Shown here: piece by piece, positions 22,100-33,197 of the stretch | Layout of the letters: the number at the start of each line of letters is the position of its first letter | Position numbering within the stretch: position 1 is the first letter of the stretch | Assembly (NCBI GenBank): GCA_034509735.1 | Contig: JACGWO010000003.1 | Location: forward strand, 8,618,001-8,682,000 | Direction: 5' to 3' | From: Sesamum alatum | Taxonomy: Eukaryota > Streptophyta > Magnoliopsida > Lamiales > Pedaliaceae | DNA: 64,000 bases | The notes under the pieces: generated by a model | Told to the model about the DNA's origin: nothing | Seen by the model: only the letters and a program-made list of their open reading frames with translations | Database searches by the model: none | Made by a program: the position numbers and the translations under genes

Positions 22100-22165
22100 T
22101 CTTGAAGATGTTCGTGGGGACTTGAAGATGTTCGTGGGGATCTTGAAGATGTACGTGGGGTGATC
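22100..22165 (+). repeat. Three tandem ~20-bp units
   Basis: CTTGAAGATGTTCGTGGGGA occurs twice, then once with a TAC change, inside the 3' LTR; the following GATCTTCAAGAAC is a partial inverted copy. No counterpart exists in the truncated 5' LTR. Confidence 0.85.
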
Positions 22166-22385
22166 TTCAAGAACGAGAAAGATCATGTGTTCGTAATCCA
22201 ATCGAGGCATGAACATATAGATGAGCCAGATCCGGTTACGTGGATCGACATACTTCCGCTGCTACAGGTTTAATCGATCCATGATTATGTGCTAATGTGA
22301 TTATTGGTTATATAACATGCACATAGATTACATATTCTATGCGAGAATATTTATTTTACGAATTACTCATTGTTATTTTTCAACA

Positions 22386-22844
22386 GTGAATATTTATTTG
22401 TACCAAGAGCCATAGGATGATTGAACAATTTTACTTATTTATGTTATTATCTTATTATATCTATATACACATAATGTGTGTGAACACTCTTTGATGTCTT
22501 CTTTTTATTTCGTATAATTGAAAAAGGTAAAAATTTCAGCTGGCATCATCATATTTTAAAAATGTATGTTTATGACCATTCTCATTTTATTTTTAAAAAA
22601 TAACTTATGTTTATTTATTTTATTTAAAATTAATAGAGATTATATTTCATAATAAAAAACTTTATCTAGACAAATATACTTTTTAATTTGATAAATATAT
22701 AACTTGTAAATATTTATATAATTTGATGTATATCTTTTGCCATATTTATATAACTTGCAAGTATTTAATTTGCGCTCGTGAAAACATATGCAGTGATCAC
22801 TGGTCAATTTTGGCATCCATAAACCAGCTATAAAATAAACTATA
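22386..22844. other. AT-rich interval, nothing recognised
   Basis: About 460 bp of AT-rich sequence between the LTR element and the copia gag fragment. No frame, repeat or terminal motif is seen. Confidence 0.5.
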
Positions 22845-22965
22845 ACACAAAACTGGTAGATTTTGGAAATCTAAGACTATCTGAAGATTTCGCATCCAAT
22901 TCATGTAATCGTTCCATTTAACTTATTAGCCTCAAGCACAGGCGTTAAAGGATTCTTAGACATCT
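22845..22965 (-). pseudogene. Copia gag N-terminal stub
   Basis: On the - strand from 22965 it begins MSKNPLTPVLEANKLNGT, the same start as the gag at 51962 (MSKNPLSYILETNKFNGTNY). It decays and is cut after about 40 codons at 22845. It marks the downstream limit of the leader that follows LTR 24201-26206. Confidence 0.8.
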
Positions 22966-24200
22966 ACATATAAACAGAAAATAATAGCGGATTGAAGTAA
23001 TATTAGATATGAGGTAAGACTTGTTCTTTAGTCTTTAACCTCTTCCACTATTTCTACGAAAGTCCATCACTATCAAATGGGATTTCGAAAAATGGATTTC
23101 TAGTGGGCTTGGGGTCCACAAGTAAAATTCTCCATGCCCCACTTTTACAATTCACATAGAAAATAGTCTTGTGGAAGGCAACCTATGTCATTCTCGTCCC
23201 ATGAGATATCCAAGATATTTTGCCTCGCCTCTTCACATGATTCTGAGGACTCCAAGTGAATCATGTTACTCGGTATTAAACCTGACCCATCAACCAAATC
23301 ATAGCACAGACTGTCGCCCCAATGATTCGTGCGATAGGAAAACGATCGTGTATTCACTTTGTTCACGATAATAGTGTAGCTTTATTCAATTCCAAATGTG
23401 CCATGACTCGTGAGACCACACTTGGGTGAAAAATTAGCCTCCTCACTAAATTACCATGGACGGAAGGCTTGGAATTTAACTTGGTTAATTTCCATTATGG
23501 GCCTGATATTTAACTTGGTCCAACCAAGTGAGATTATTTAAAGTTTTCAACCGAGACCTCATCACATTTTTAGTGTATTGCATGCTTGATATGGACTAAT
23601 ATTAAAAACATTCATCAAGCATAGCACATGCAAAATAAAGCCTAGCACGCCCATATTGGATGATCACAAGCCCAAACCTATGCAACCCACTAAGCTCGCA
23701 GTGGATCTATGGGGAGTCTAAAGGTTGGCACTATACTATTACAAGTATATTTATAACCTATTAACACCAAAATGGGCCTTGCACTTCATCACCAAGGCCT
23801 CCAAATTTCGAACCTCCATGGGCTCCATCGCCTTGGGCCTCCTTCGCTTTACAATTATCCAACAATAAATTAAAACGTCACAACTTCCTACTGTCATTAC
23901 CACTTAACATAAAAACCCGGATTAACAGTCGTGGGAGTACATTAGCAGGGGGAAGAATGCCTTATTATTCCAAGGCAAAAATCAAAAGAGACGAATTAAA
24001 GAGGCACGCAGGCCACACCCAACAAAAAATTAAACCATACATACAGTTCTAGGGCATCGTGATCATCCATCCGTTAATCCAATTAACGCACATATAACAC
24101 ATATTCAACACCATGTAATATATGACATATATCAACCATGATATCCCATATCATAATTAATAAAACGCAAAAAAATATATGTGAAAATTCCACATTCAAA
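22966..24200 (-). other. Copia 5' leader, primer site deleted
   Basis: It aligns with the leader of the + element (51010-51961) and of the other - element (40789-42210). Shared blocks are CCTAGCACGCCCATATTGGA / GATCACAAGCCCAA near 23645 and TAGTGGGCTTGGGGTCCACAAG near 23100. The part next to the LTR is shorter than in 41600-42223 and lacks TGGTATCAGAGCC, so several hundred bases including the primer site are gone. Confidence 0.75.
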
Positions 24201-26206
24201 TGAAAGATTGGGATCGGCCTGGGAGTCACGCGGCGGAAGCATGGAAGCAAGGAATATAAAAGCATAAAAACGTCAAAGAGAAATTTAAAGCATTAAATCC
24301 AGATCAAGGGGGTGTACCCTTGATTCTCCTGGGCGTTCGGTGTATCTCATGTTCAAGAAAAATACACAACATGGAAGGCCATAGAATTTAAAGGAACAAG
24401 AAATGTAAAAAGGAAACATTGCCCTCGTAGTTTTTTTCGTTCGGCTACACTCGTTCCCGGATTTGCCACCAAGAGCTCAACGTAGAGACCCTCTAAAAAC
24501 GTCCACACGCTTCACCGAAACATAACGAGCCTCTCGTGCTAGCAAGAAGTCGTTAAGGGAGAAAGGACATCGGTACAATGCTATAATTAATGCTACCGAT
24601 GTCTCAAATGTTCTACCTTGATCAAATCAAGAAGCACAAAGAAAATTCTTGGAGAGAGCAAGAAGGATGAACGAGAGAGAGGCGGCAACTATGTGTAGAG
24701 ATTAGTGCAGAATTGTGTGCGTTTTATGTATTTAAGTGACCAAGTCATTTATCAGGAAGCTTCCATAACCACAATCTTTCAAACAACTATACTTTGACCG
24801 AGTTAACTCCTTCATAGGATGAATCTGGGCCATCCATCTCAATCTCTCCAAAATTGAGTCTCGTCCATCCATCTCGTTAGGCTTTATGGACCGGACCTAT
24901 TTAAATTCAATTTAAATAGTCCAAAGATCCAATGGACTCTATATTAAATCCTATTTAATATTACAAGCCCCAATAATAATTTCATCTCTTTAATCTAATT
25001 AAAAGGAAAGCCAATGCTCATTAAATCCATAAATTCAATTTATGTATTCAAGCTTGATTAATCCAATTAATCCATGAAGGCTTAAATCTCCAAGAAGTTA
25101 ATTTAATCCATTAAATTAAACCTTCTCCTGGAATTAATTCCAAATTAATTCCTTTGACATCCAGTGAATCGTGTGTGACTCTTTAGCTTCACCCTCAACT
25201 AGACTTGGACCCACTTCCGATTATCCTATAACCAGAGCAGTCTGTCAGCATGGGTGGTTGTCTAGCAATTGTCCATGGCACTAAAGACTAAGTGAATATG
25301 TGGCGTAAATATTTAGGCTCCAAGTTACATACAGGTATAGTCCTACTATCGACCATCTCCAGGCTTTAGTCTAGGGCATGAAATCGGGCAATGATTTTCA
25401 TCCTTGACTAGGCATCTATGCTCCATACTCGAGATCGGTTTAACTCTTTGATATCGTAGGAAATCCTTTCCCACTTGATCAATTGCTATGGCCATAGACT
25501 TCGAGAGTCCAAACCATCTCAGAGCGCATAAGAGAACTTGATGTCAGATTCTTAGACAGTGGACAATTTCTTTCTTGGAATCCACCATCCTCACTATGTA
25601 TTCTGACTGCACTGGAAAAGGCTTATGATGATCATGTCATGCGACACAATCACCACTCACCAGATCCAAGACACAACCTTTGTACGCAAGCGACTACCAT
25701 GATTCCTCAAGTCCAAGGACTAATCCGTACTATCGGAAGCGGGAATAGGAGTCATATCGACCAAGCCCATGTGCTTCCACATGACGATTCCCGCGAGTTA
25801 GTTTAGTCAGTCGACCACCTTGCCAACCAACCCACTGAAATTGCACAGACGACCTACGTCTCCTGCCCATGAAACGCAGCTGCAATACTCAATGCAAGTC
25901 TCTAAAGGAAACTCGATGCCCTTCTCGGTGTCCTCGACTTGGAACATTTTAGACCGCCCCTCAGGAGTTGGTCTCATAGCTGCCAATCTATCTGCAGCCC
26001 AACTCCCAGGCTTAACCGTTCGATTTGTGGGCATTTGTTGTGACATCAAAATATCGTTCAACGTGAGCAGTAAGCACGACAAACTTGTTCTTGCCTACGA
26101 TGAATCCTTACTACATTCATCGATGTAATTTTACTTTTAAACAAAGATTGGCGAATAGTTCACAGAACAACCAAACTTATTAACTTTCTGGTCACCTATT
26201 GCAGCA
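24201..26206 (-). mobile_element. Copia LTR flanked by internal sequence on both sides
   Basis: 2,006 bp, - strand. Its start (26206) reads TGCTGCAATAGGTGACC and its end (24201) CCCAATCTTTCA. Upstream is a polypurine tract and RNase H-type sequence (26207-26440), as for a 3' LTR; downstream is leader and gag start (24200-22845), as for a 5' LTR. No 5-bp duplication flanks it. Such an LTR shared between two interiors is expected after unequal recombination between elements. Confidence 0.82.
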
Positions 26207-26440
26207 ATATCCCACTTGACCACCAAGTCAATTACCCACCTTGCTCAAATCCTTCTGAGCATGAGTAATCTACGATACCGACTAAGGTATGGTGAGTCTG
26301 CCATATTTTCTATCGAATGTGTATACTTTATGAGACTGACTGTTTTTCACAACATTCTGAAAGCTAGTATCGCTTTAGTCTTCCAGAAATAACTCTCCAC
26401 AACGGTGCATCGAGAACACATCTCTTAGTCCTTATTCATG
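26207..26440 (-). pseudogene. Copia 3' interior: polypurine tract and RNase H end
   Basis: Just upstream of the LTR the - strand reads GTCAAGTGGGATAT, a degenerate polypurine tract. Before it lie CTCATGCTCAGAAGG and a segment matching the EGFSDASF RNase H motif of 55490. Solo LTR 26441-28617 splits it; the reading continues at 28618 (CCTTATTCATG joins CACTAAGGATTG). Confidence 0.75.
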
Positions 26441-28617
26441 TGAAGGACAAGCGGATCCGCCCGGGAGCGCGAGCGGAAGCAAGAAAGCGTAGAAGTGCGT
26501 AAATTTAAATCAAATTTAAAATAAACGTGTCACAAGGGGTGTACCCTTGGGTGCTCAACCGAGCGTTCGATGTAGGATGTATTAATGTTTACAACATACA
26601 TATAACACATAGGGCATAGATGAAAAATTAAAACTATCAAAGCGTAATAAAATTGTTACCTTTGATGATTTTACGTGTGCTCGGCTACTTGCGTTGTTCT
26701 TTTTTCTGGAATGCTTAAGAAATCCAAACGTATGGATTTTCCAAAGGTGATCCACACCACATTAGAAGAAACACACGTTTTCTTTGCTAGAAGAAAATGG
26801 GTTTAGGAAGGAATCTGTTCAAGAGAAAAACACTATGAATTAGTGTTCTCTTAAACCTACTTTGTTCTTCCTTTTGATTTAAAATCAAGTGAAGAACACA
26901 AGTGGGAAGGGAGAGAGATGGCCAAGAGTGAGAGAGGAGGGAGGGCCGAATTTTTAGTCTTCTTTTTCCTTGAAAAAGATGAATAATGATTCTATTACAC
27001 AAGGTGTTGTATATAGTCCTATATATACATAATTAATGTGATTATTGGAATGTGTCTAGGTTCATCCAAGGATATCTATATACACCCCAATCAATCACCA
27101 TTGATTCTTCAATCAAGCCTACCAACTTTTAAGGTATGATCAAATCATACCAAAAGGGAAGGGCTTGATTCGAGTTGATTTGTCTCTTTCCGAAGGAGAT
27201 AAGTCAACTTACCACCTTGCATGAAGCATGGCTGATTTTAGCTTCCTCCAAGGGAGCATTTCGGCCATGCTGAATATGGGAAGAATTCCAATTTCTTCCT
27301 ATTCCAAAATGGAAATTATTTCTCCTCTCGGGTCAAAATTTAACGGACCGGGTTTTATCGTAATCCAATTACGACGATCCCAAAATTAAATCAAATTTAA
27401 TGTCCACTTAAATTATTCCCGTTGATCTTTTAATCCATTCAAAAGATCCAACATCTCAACTTTCCATACAATATCGGCCCGTCCATCCAATGGACTATCC
27501 CTTAAGTAATCCAATTACTTATTTATCTTCAAGATTGACTCCAAGTCAATCTCTCAACCTTCTCGGTGATTTGTGTGTGACCCTTTAGGTTCACCCTCAG
27601 CTAGACTTGTGCCCGTGTCCCACAAGGGCCCGTTACCATGGGTGGCCGTCTAGCGACGGTCCATGGCACTAGAGACTAGGTGAATGTTGGCGTGAACATT
27701 TAGGGCCCGATTCTCTAAGGGTACGGTCCTTCCGTCTACCGTCTCCCGGCCTTAGTCTAGGGTAGGGAATTGGGCGTCGGTTCCCATCCTTGACTAGGCA
27801 TCTATGCTTAATACTCGAGACCACGTATGCTTCATTGCGTCGACACAGGAAACTATTCCTTGTTCGACCAACTACTGTGGCCACAGATTCAAACAGCATG
27901 AACGTGTCTCCGAGTGCATAGGAGATACCTCTGTCACATACTGACAGGGGACGGATCCTCTTCTTGGAATCCACCGTCCTCGTTACACATTCTGACTGCA
28001 CTGGACAAGGCTTATAATGATCATCTTACAGAATGATCACCTCTCGCCAGATCCAAGATACAGCCGTCCTGTGCACACGACTGCCATGATTCCTCAAGTC
28101 TGAGGACTACTCCCATACTATCAGAACCGGTGAAATCCAATCATACTGACCAAGCCTCCAAGGCTTCCATATGATGATCTCCGAAAGTCAGTCCAGTCGG
28201 CTCGACCCCAGTCGACCAACCCATCAAGATTGTGTAGGCATCCCACGCCTATCGCCGATGAAACACGACACTCATCCAATAAATACGACTCTTGATGCAA
28301 GTCTCAATAAGACTCTCGATGCCCTGTCTCGATGTCCTCGGCTTGGAACATTTCAGACCCAACTCTTAATCAGTTGGTTTCATGCCACCATCCAATACGT
28401 GGCCCAACTGGATGAGTTGTTAACCGTGGTCTGTGGGCTTTGTTGCGATATAAGTAATACGCCGTTTTAACATATGTGAAATGTGCGCAACAAAGTAAAC
28501 ACCAATAGTGACGAACACTCATTTTATTCATCACATGATAATACTACATTTACATCAAGTTGTCAAATAGGTTACAAATCGCCAAACCTATTGGTTTTCT
28601 GGTCACCTATTCTAACA
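26441..28617 (-). mobile_element. Solo copia LTR (TSD TCATG)
   Basis: 2,177 bp, - strand, TGTTAGAATAGG at 28617 to CCGCTTGTCCTTCA at 26441. TCATG occurs at 26436-26440 and again at 28618-28622, and the interrupted copia interior is collinear across it. It belongs to the GGATCCGC-end subtype shared with 33198-35392 and 38556-40783. A 110-codon frame at 28001-27669 recurs in those copies but shows no known domain. Confidence 0.93.
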
Positions 28618-28952
28618 TCATGCACTAAGGATTGTTCTTGACTGCTGTCTTCTACCCTTTAGTACATTCTCGATTTCCATTGTGTCATGTTCAAAGCATA
28701 CTCAACATTGGGTCCTATACTGACCAACATATTCCATGTTTGTCTAGGGCCAAGACATAGTGGATCTATAAACCTCTAAACTTTCTCATCAGTCTTCCAT
28801 GATTGAGTCTCGAACAACTTAACGCTTTAATCACAATATCTAAGCTTTCTCATCAATGTACCGTGACTGAGTTTAGAACAGCTTATCCCTCTATATATAT
28901 ATGAGTTTTCTCATTAGTCACCATGATTAAGTCTTGAACAACTCCCGTTATG

Positions 28953-28993
<41 letters not shown>

Positions 28994-30647
28994 GGAACCC
29001 AAAAAATTATGGAGAATTTTGTGAGTAACGGTTGTGGTTTAGTGTTTGCTAATGTTATCAATTCATCCATGATGAACAAGTTATTACACCAAACACACGG
29101 AACAAAACTCTCACTCCCACTGATCATTCACGTCATTAATGACTGATTCATACTCCGTGTAAGATCGTAAAAAAAAATAATTATTCCAGTCATGCGGAAT
29201 TTTAGACATTGTTTGAGATTTCCTAGCGGATTTTATGGCTTCTTTGGATAAATCCAACCGCGATATCCACATCGCTTTCTGCTTGTCGTTTGACCATCCA
29301 ATTCGTCCGAACTTACCCAAAATCACTCACACCTCTACAGTATTCGGGTAATTCTTTAGAGGACTGAAATATGATCAGTTAGGTAAGAAATATGATTACA
29401 AGTAACCTTTGCATTATTTTGCCGTAAACCTATACAAGTCAAACACTGAGTCCAACTTGTCTCCCACTGATCCCTTGATGTATGCAGGACCCTCTTACAT
29501 ACTCAAAGAATTTGTTGGACCATAGGCTTGTGAAACCATGGCACACTCAGACACGACTTTAGGAAAAACCACCATGTTCCTCATGTTGACTCTTTTTCGA
29601 GTCCACGTCTAGTCGGGCTAAGGTAATCAGGTTGAAACTTCGATCGATCTCCATCTAATGAGGCTCAATTGCTCCCTTTATTAGAGACTGTCCAAGCTTG
29701 TTCTTTTTAGGAAATGTTGCAATGAGAATCCCATTTTCAACTGGATGCTCAAGAACTCCTACAAAATACACGGCCTTTTCAATCCAATCGAAACAGGTTT
29801 AATTTTGTGACCAACTTCGGTTCCCCACCTCAAGTCTAATTCCCAATCCTCCTATGTGACCTTTAGATTTGTACCCCCTTATGGTCTTGTGTATTCAGTG
29901 CCCTACAGTTGTCTCACTGGATCCCACTCCAATAAACTATTTGGCAAGCCTATATTGTCCAACAAAGAGCTTTCAGATTTTCCTTCTTCAGAAAGGACTT
30001 GTAAGCTTAGTCGGTTCAAAATTTCTATTGCTAGATTCCTCGAATCATCTAGATTGCTTATCCTTAATAAGAGGAAGACATCCTAGCTTTTTACGGATGC
30101 CAAATTTGTAAGTCGGTCTTGATTTATCCATTTTGACCATTTCATTTTGAGTATTCATAAACCTTTTTATGGAATAGTGTTTTAGGAACGTATGTATAAA
30201 CGTTAGCAGACATTAATGTCAAATAAATATTTATTGATCAAAACGTATGCAATAAAACTTTTTGTCCAACAAAAGAAACATACTTTTGATCATGCTAGAT
30301 TACATAATTGCTACGATAAACTATCCTAACATGATCACAATCTCAAGCTTAACTAGTCTCTAGTTTATACAACGATGGCCTTGCGATCGCCACCTGCAAA
30401 CCATTCGCAGTTTAGGCTGGTATCTAATACCAAAGGGTAGAGAGATCATGTTAATACTCAATTCCAAATTTTACCTTCATTAGAGAGAAGTTCAGGACAC
30501 TCTCTCTTCCAACGGCCCTCTTTACAGCAGTGAATGCATACGTTATTAGGAATCTTTGAACTTTGCTGCTGAACCCTTTTCATCTTTCCTTTACCCATGC
30601 CTGCGGCGTAACAGGAACAACACTCGAAGTGCTAGTAGTGACTGATG
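28618..30647 (-). pseudogene. Copia pol remnant (integrase, RT/RNase H scraps)
   Basis: - strand interior between gag and the 3' end, collinear with 35786-37380 of the second - element. The gag zinc knuckle at 30535-30494 reads CIHCCKEGRWKREC, with the His changed to Arg. The pre-integrase/integrase start lies near 29880-30120. At about 2.2 kb in total against about 3.3 kb in the + element, a large part including most of RT is deleted. An (AT)n(GT)n microsatellite sits at 28955-28993. Confidence 0.7.
28955..28993. repeat. Microsatellite (AT)n(GT)n
   Basis: About 10 AT units followed by about 9 GT units within the decayed copia interior. The related copy near 33100 has no such tract, so it expanded after the copies separated. 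Confidence 0.9.
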
Positions 30648-31185
30648 TCACCTTAGCCTTACTCCTCTTATGGCGTCTGGCACCCTTGCCTTTGACTTAT
30701 AGGTTGAAGCCTCTCCCACTAGTACCGATGTCGCAGATCTTTTAATCGTTTCCTCATACCAGACCAACATATTTATCAACTTATAAAAATCTTTATCAAG
30801 TTCATTCATATTGTAGTTAACAATAAATGGTTTGTAGGAGAGATGAAAAGATTGAAGGATCACATCGATGTACGTCTTTTTTTTTAAGATCAACTCGGAA
30901 GTCTTTGAGCTTCTCCACAAGGGATAGCATCATCACTCTATGCTTTTGCATAGACAAACCTTCTGTCATCTTAGCTCCAAAGAATACCTTCATTGCATAA
31001 AATCTTACATGCCGGTCCGGGACCGCATAGACATCATGCAAACGAAGCATAATTGAGCCAACATAATCGTGCCCATCGTATTGCTTCTGGATCTCGTTTG
31101 TCATCGAGGACAGTACGATGCTGCAGACTAGCCAGTGGTCGTCCTCTAACTTCTCGAATGCCCTTGTATTTTCCTCATTGTCATG
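30648..31185 (-). pseudogene. Copia gag, C-terminal two-thirds
   Basis: On the - strand FEKLEDDH, SSMTNEIQKQYDGHDYVGSI, FYAMKVFFGAKMTEGLS and SFHLSYKPFIVNYNMNELDK align end to end with the gag at 52130-52628 (LTSMTNEI; YIAMKAFFGTKMTEGSS; FDQFIANYNINALEKG). It ends in LVGEASTYKSKAR. The family is the UBN2-type retrotransposon gag, which packages element RNA. The N-terminus is replaced near 31185 by L1 sequence, and one frameshift splits the rest. Confidence 0.85.
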
Positions 31186-31690
31186 CCCCTGCCTGGATTC
31201 ATTGCACGTGTTAGAACGTCTTTGAGAGCCTCAAAATTGTATGAACGCATAATCAAAACCCTACCCACTAATGCCAAACTATAATTATGTCCTGGTCACC
31301 GAACTTCAGACGGGATAACCACGTCTTCATTGTCCTTAGCTGCTACAGATAATGCATGTCCTAAAGTCACAATCCATTCATCCATGAGGCCAGTAGAATA
31401 CTGAAATCAACTGAAACCCTATAACTTGTGAAACCCGACAACAAAGTCAGGCATGAAACAGATCCCTAGACAAGACAAACCTTGTAAAAGTCAGCCACAA
31501 ACACCAGACAAATAGATAACCACAGACAAGAAGGGCACAATCGAGAGAAAGAAAAAAGAAAAGTCAAGGAAATAAAAGCAAAACATAAGAGCAGATAAAG
31601 CGATAGACCGCGGTTTGATTGCTAATTTAATATTATTTTCTAATTAAAATTTTAATTTCTATTGCGTTTAACATCTCGGGGCTTATACGA
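31186..31690 (-). pseudogene. L1 LINE 5' end with DUF4283-type ORF1 start
   Basis: On the - strand, ATG at 31389 opens MDEWIVTLGHALSVAAKD, a stop follows EVR, then YSLALVGRVLIMRSYNFEAL and KDVLTRAMNPGRGM. This resembles the N-terminus of plant L1 ORF1 proteins (DUF4283: LVGRLLTxRPFNFEALK). Upstream, 31390-31690 is a CT-rich leader without ORF. The piece joins copia gag at about 31185 and an LTR fragment at about 31697. It could also be a DUF4283 host-like pseudogene, but the context favours L1. Confidence 0.65.
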
Positions 31691-31696
31691 AGCTAA

Positions 31697-32323
31697 CACA
31701 TACTCCAACTGCACTGGACAAGGCTTATAATGACCATATCAAAGACACGGTCACCTCTCGCCAGATCCAAGATACAACCTTCATATGCATGCGACTGTCA
31801 TGATTCCTCAAGTCTGAGGACTAATCCTGTACTATCGGACCCGAAAATTCCAGTCATACCGACCAAGCCTCCAAGGCTTCCATACGAGGATTCCTGCGAG
31901 TCAGTTCAGTCAGTTGACTGCCTTGCCAACTACCCCACTAAAATTGCATAAATGACCTATGTCTAGCACCGATGAAACTCGACACTCACCCAGTGAATGC
32001 AATATTTATTGCAAGTCTCTATAGGGCACTCGAGGCCCAGTCTCGAGGTCCTTGACTTGGCACATTTCAGACCGACCCTGAGGAGTTGGTTTCATTGTTG
32101 CCATCCTATGTGCAACTCAACTCAATGGGTTTAACCAATCGGTCTGTGGGCATTTTTTATGACATTGAAACACCATTCAATGTGAGTAGTAAGCACAAAC
32201 AAACATATTTTGACAATGATGAATACTTACTTTATCCACCAGTATAATATTACTTTGATAAAGATCGGCGAATAGTTCCCAGAATAGCCAATCTAATTAA
32301 CTTTCTAGTCACCTATTCTAACA
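31697..32323 (-). mobile_element. 3' LTR (first 627 bp) of the second - copia element
   Basis: It starts at TGTTAGAATAGGTGACTAG (32323), right after a polypurine tract, and is cut at about 31697. It is very similar to the start of LTR 42225-44462, including the diagnostic ATGACCATATCAAAGACACGG block. That makes the two the pair of LTRs of one element. The distal 1.6 kb is missing, replaced by L1 sequence. Confidence 0.8.
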
Positions 32324-33197
32324 ATCTCCCACTTGACCATAAAGCCAATCACCCATGTTGCTCAGACCCTTCTGAGCATGAGCGATCTACGATACCGGTT
32401 CGGTCTCGTGGGTCTACTATATTTCTCTGCCGAAGTGACATAATCCAACCGTGTCACCTTTTTCTACCATTGTTGCCTACAAATGGTGGTTGTCTAAGAA
32501 TTTTTCATGGATTTGTGATGAGATCTCGGGCCCAAAAGCTTTTGCCAAATCCTAGTTCTTCGTCTCCAAGGCAACTATTAGCTCGGTCGTGCTAGGTACC
32601 ACATCCATCCTATGGATGTGGTTTTTAATCCAAACCACTTTCCAAAAACGACTTCCAAAGTCGCCATGCGGTAGACTTTCATAATGACATGTCGTGGTAT
32701 CCCGCTTGAAACCTTTCCAAGCCACCACACTCACTATTAAGTCCAAATGTATATAAATATTGAGACTAAACATTACTCACATGATTTTGGAAGCTAGTAC
32801 CGCTATAGCCTTCCAGAATCAGCCCTCCACAAAACGTGCATTAAGAACACTTCTTTAATCCTTATTCAGGTATTAAAGACTATTCTCAATAGTTGTTTAC
32901 TACCTCATCCGCACAGGCCCAATAACCATCGTTATGCCCAAAGCATACACAATATCAGGCCTAATGCATCGAACAATATTTTCATGCTGCCTATGGCAAA
33001 GACGTAGGAGATGTCAAATATCTAAGCTTTCTCATCAGCTTACTGTGACTGAGTCTTCAACAGCTTATCCCGTATAAAGGAATCCAATTCCTCTTATGGA
33101 GAATTGCGTGAATAAAGCTTGTGTTTCAGTGGTTCCTAACATCTTAAATTCATTCCAAATGAATAAGGCGTTACACACTAAACACTTGGGACAAAAC
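32324..33197 (-). pseudogene. Copia RNase H / 3' interior of the second - element
   Basis: It begins with the polypurine tract AAGTGGGAGAT (32335-32325). The - strand then matches the tail of pol in the + element (ATGCTCA...GATTGGCTTTA...GTCAAGTGGGAGATTG). Near 32800 the EGxSxxSFQ RNase H motif is recognisable. Stops are frequent. At 33197 it is interrupted by LTR 33198-35392 and its leader; homology with 29100 onward resumes at about 35790. Confidence 0.75.

Larger units (their letters stand above)
21651..22385 (+). mobile_element. 3' LTR of the non-coding LTR element
   Basis: It runs from TTGGATATACATCC (terminal TG apparently lost) to TTTTTCAACA, 735 bp. Its last 170 bases match 11021-11179 beside the primer site, which pairs it with the 5' remnant. 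A TATAAATAG promoter box lies at 21780-21788 and is followed by CT and TA microsatellites (21884-21948). An alternative start is TGTTGGAAAATA at 21349, which mirrors the TATTTTCCAACA end at 11168-11179; the polypurine tract favours 21651. Confidence 0.75.

Noticed and set aside
25807..26128. Pair of about 90-100-codon frames on opposite strands
   Set aside because: They lie inside copia LTR 24201-26206 and mirror each other; there is no domain, and they are disrupted in most other LTR copies.
28955..28993. CRISPR-like or array structure
   Set aside because: Simple dinucleotide repeat; no spaced repeats of CRISPR type anywhere in the window.
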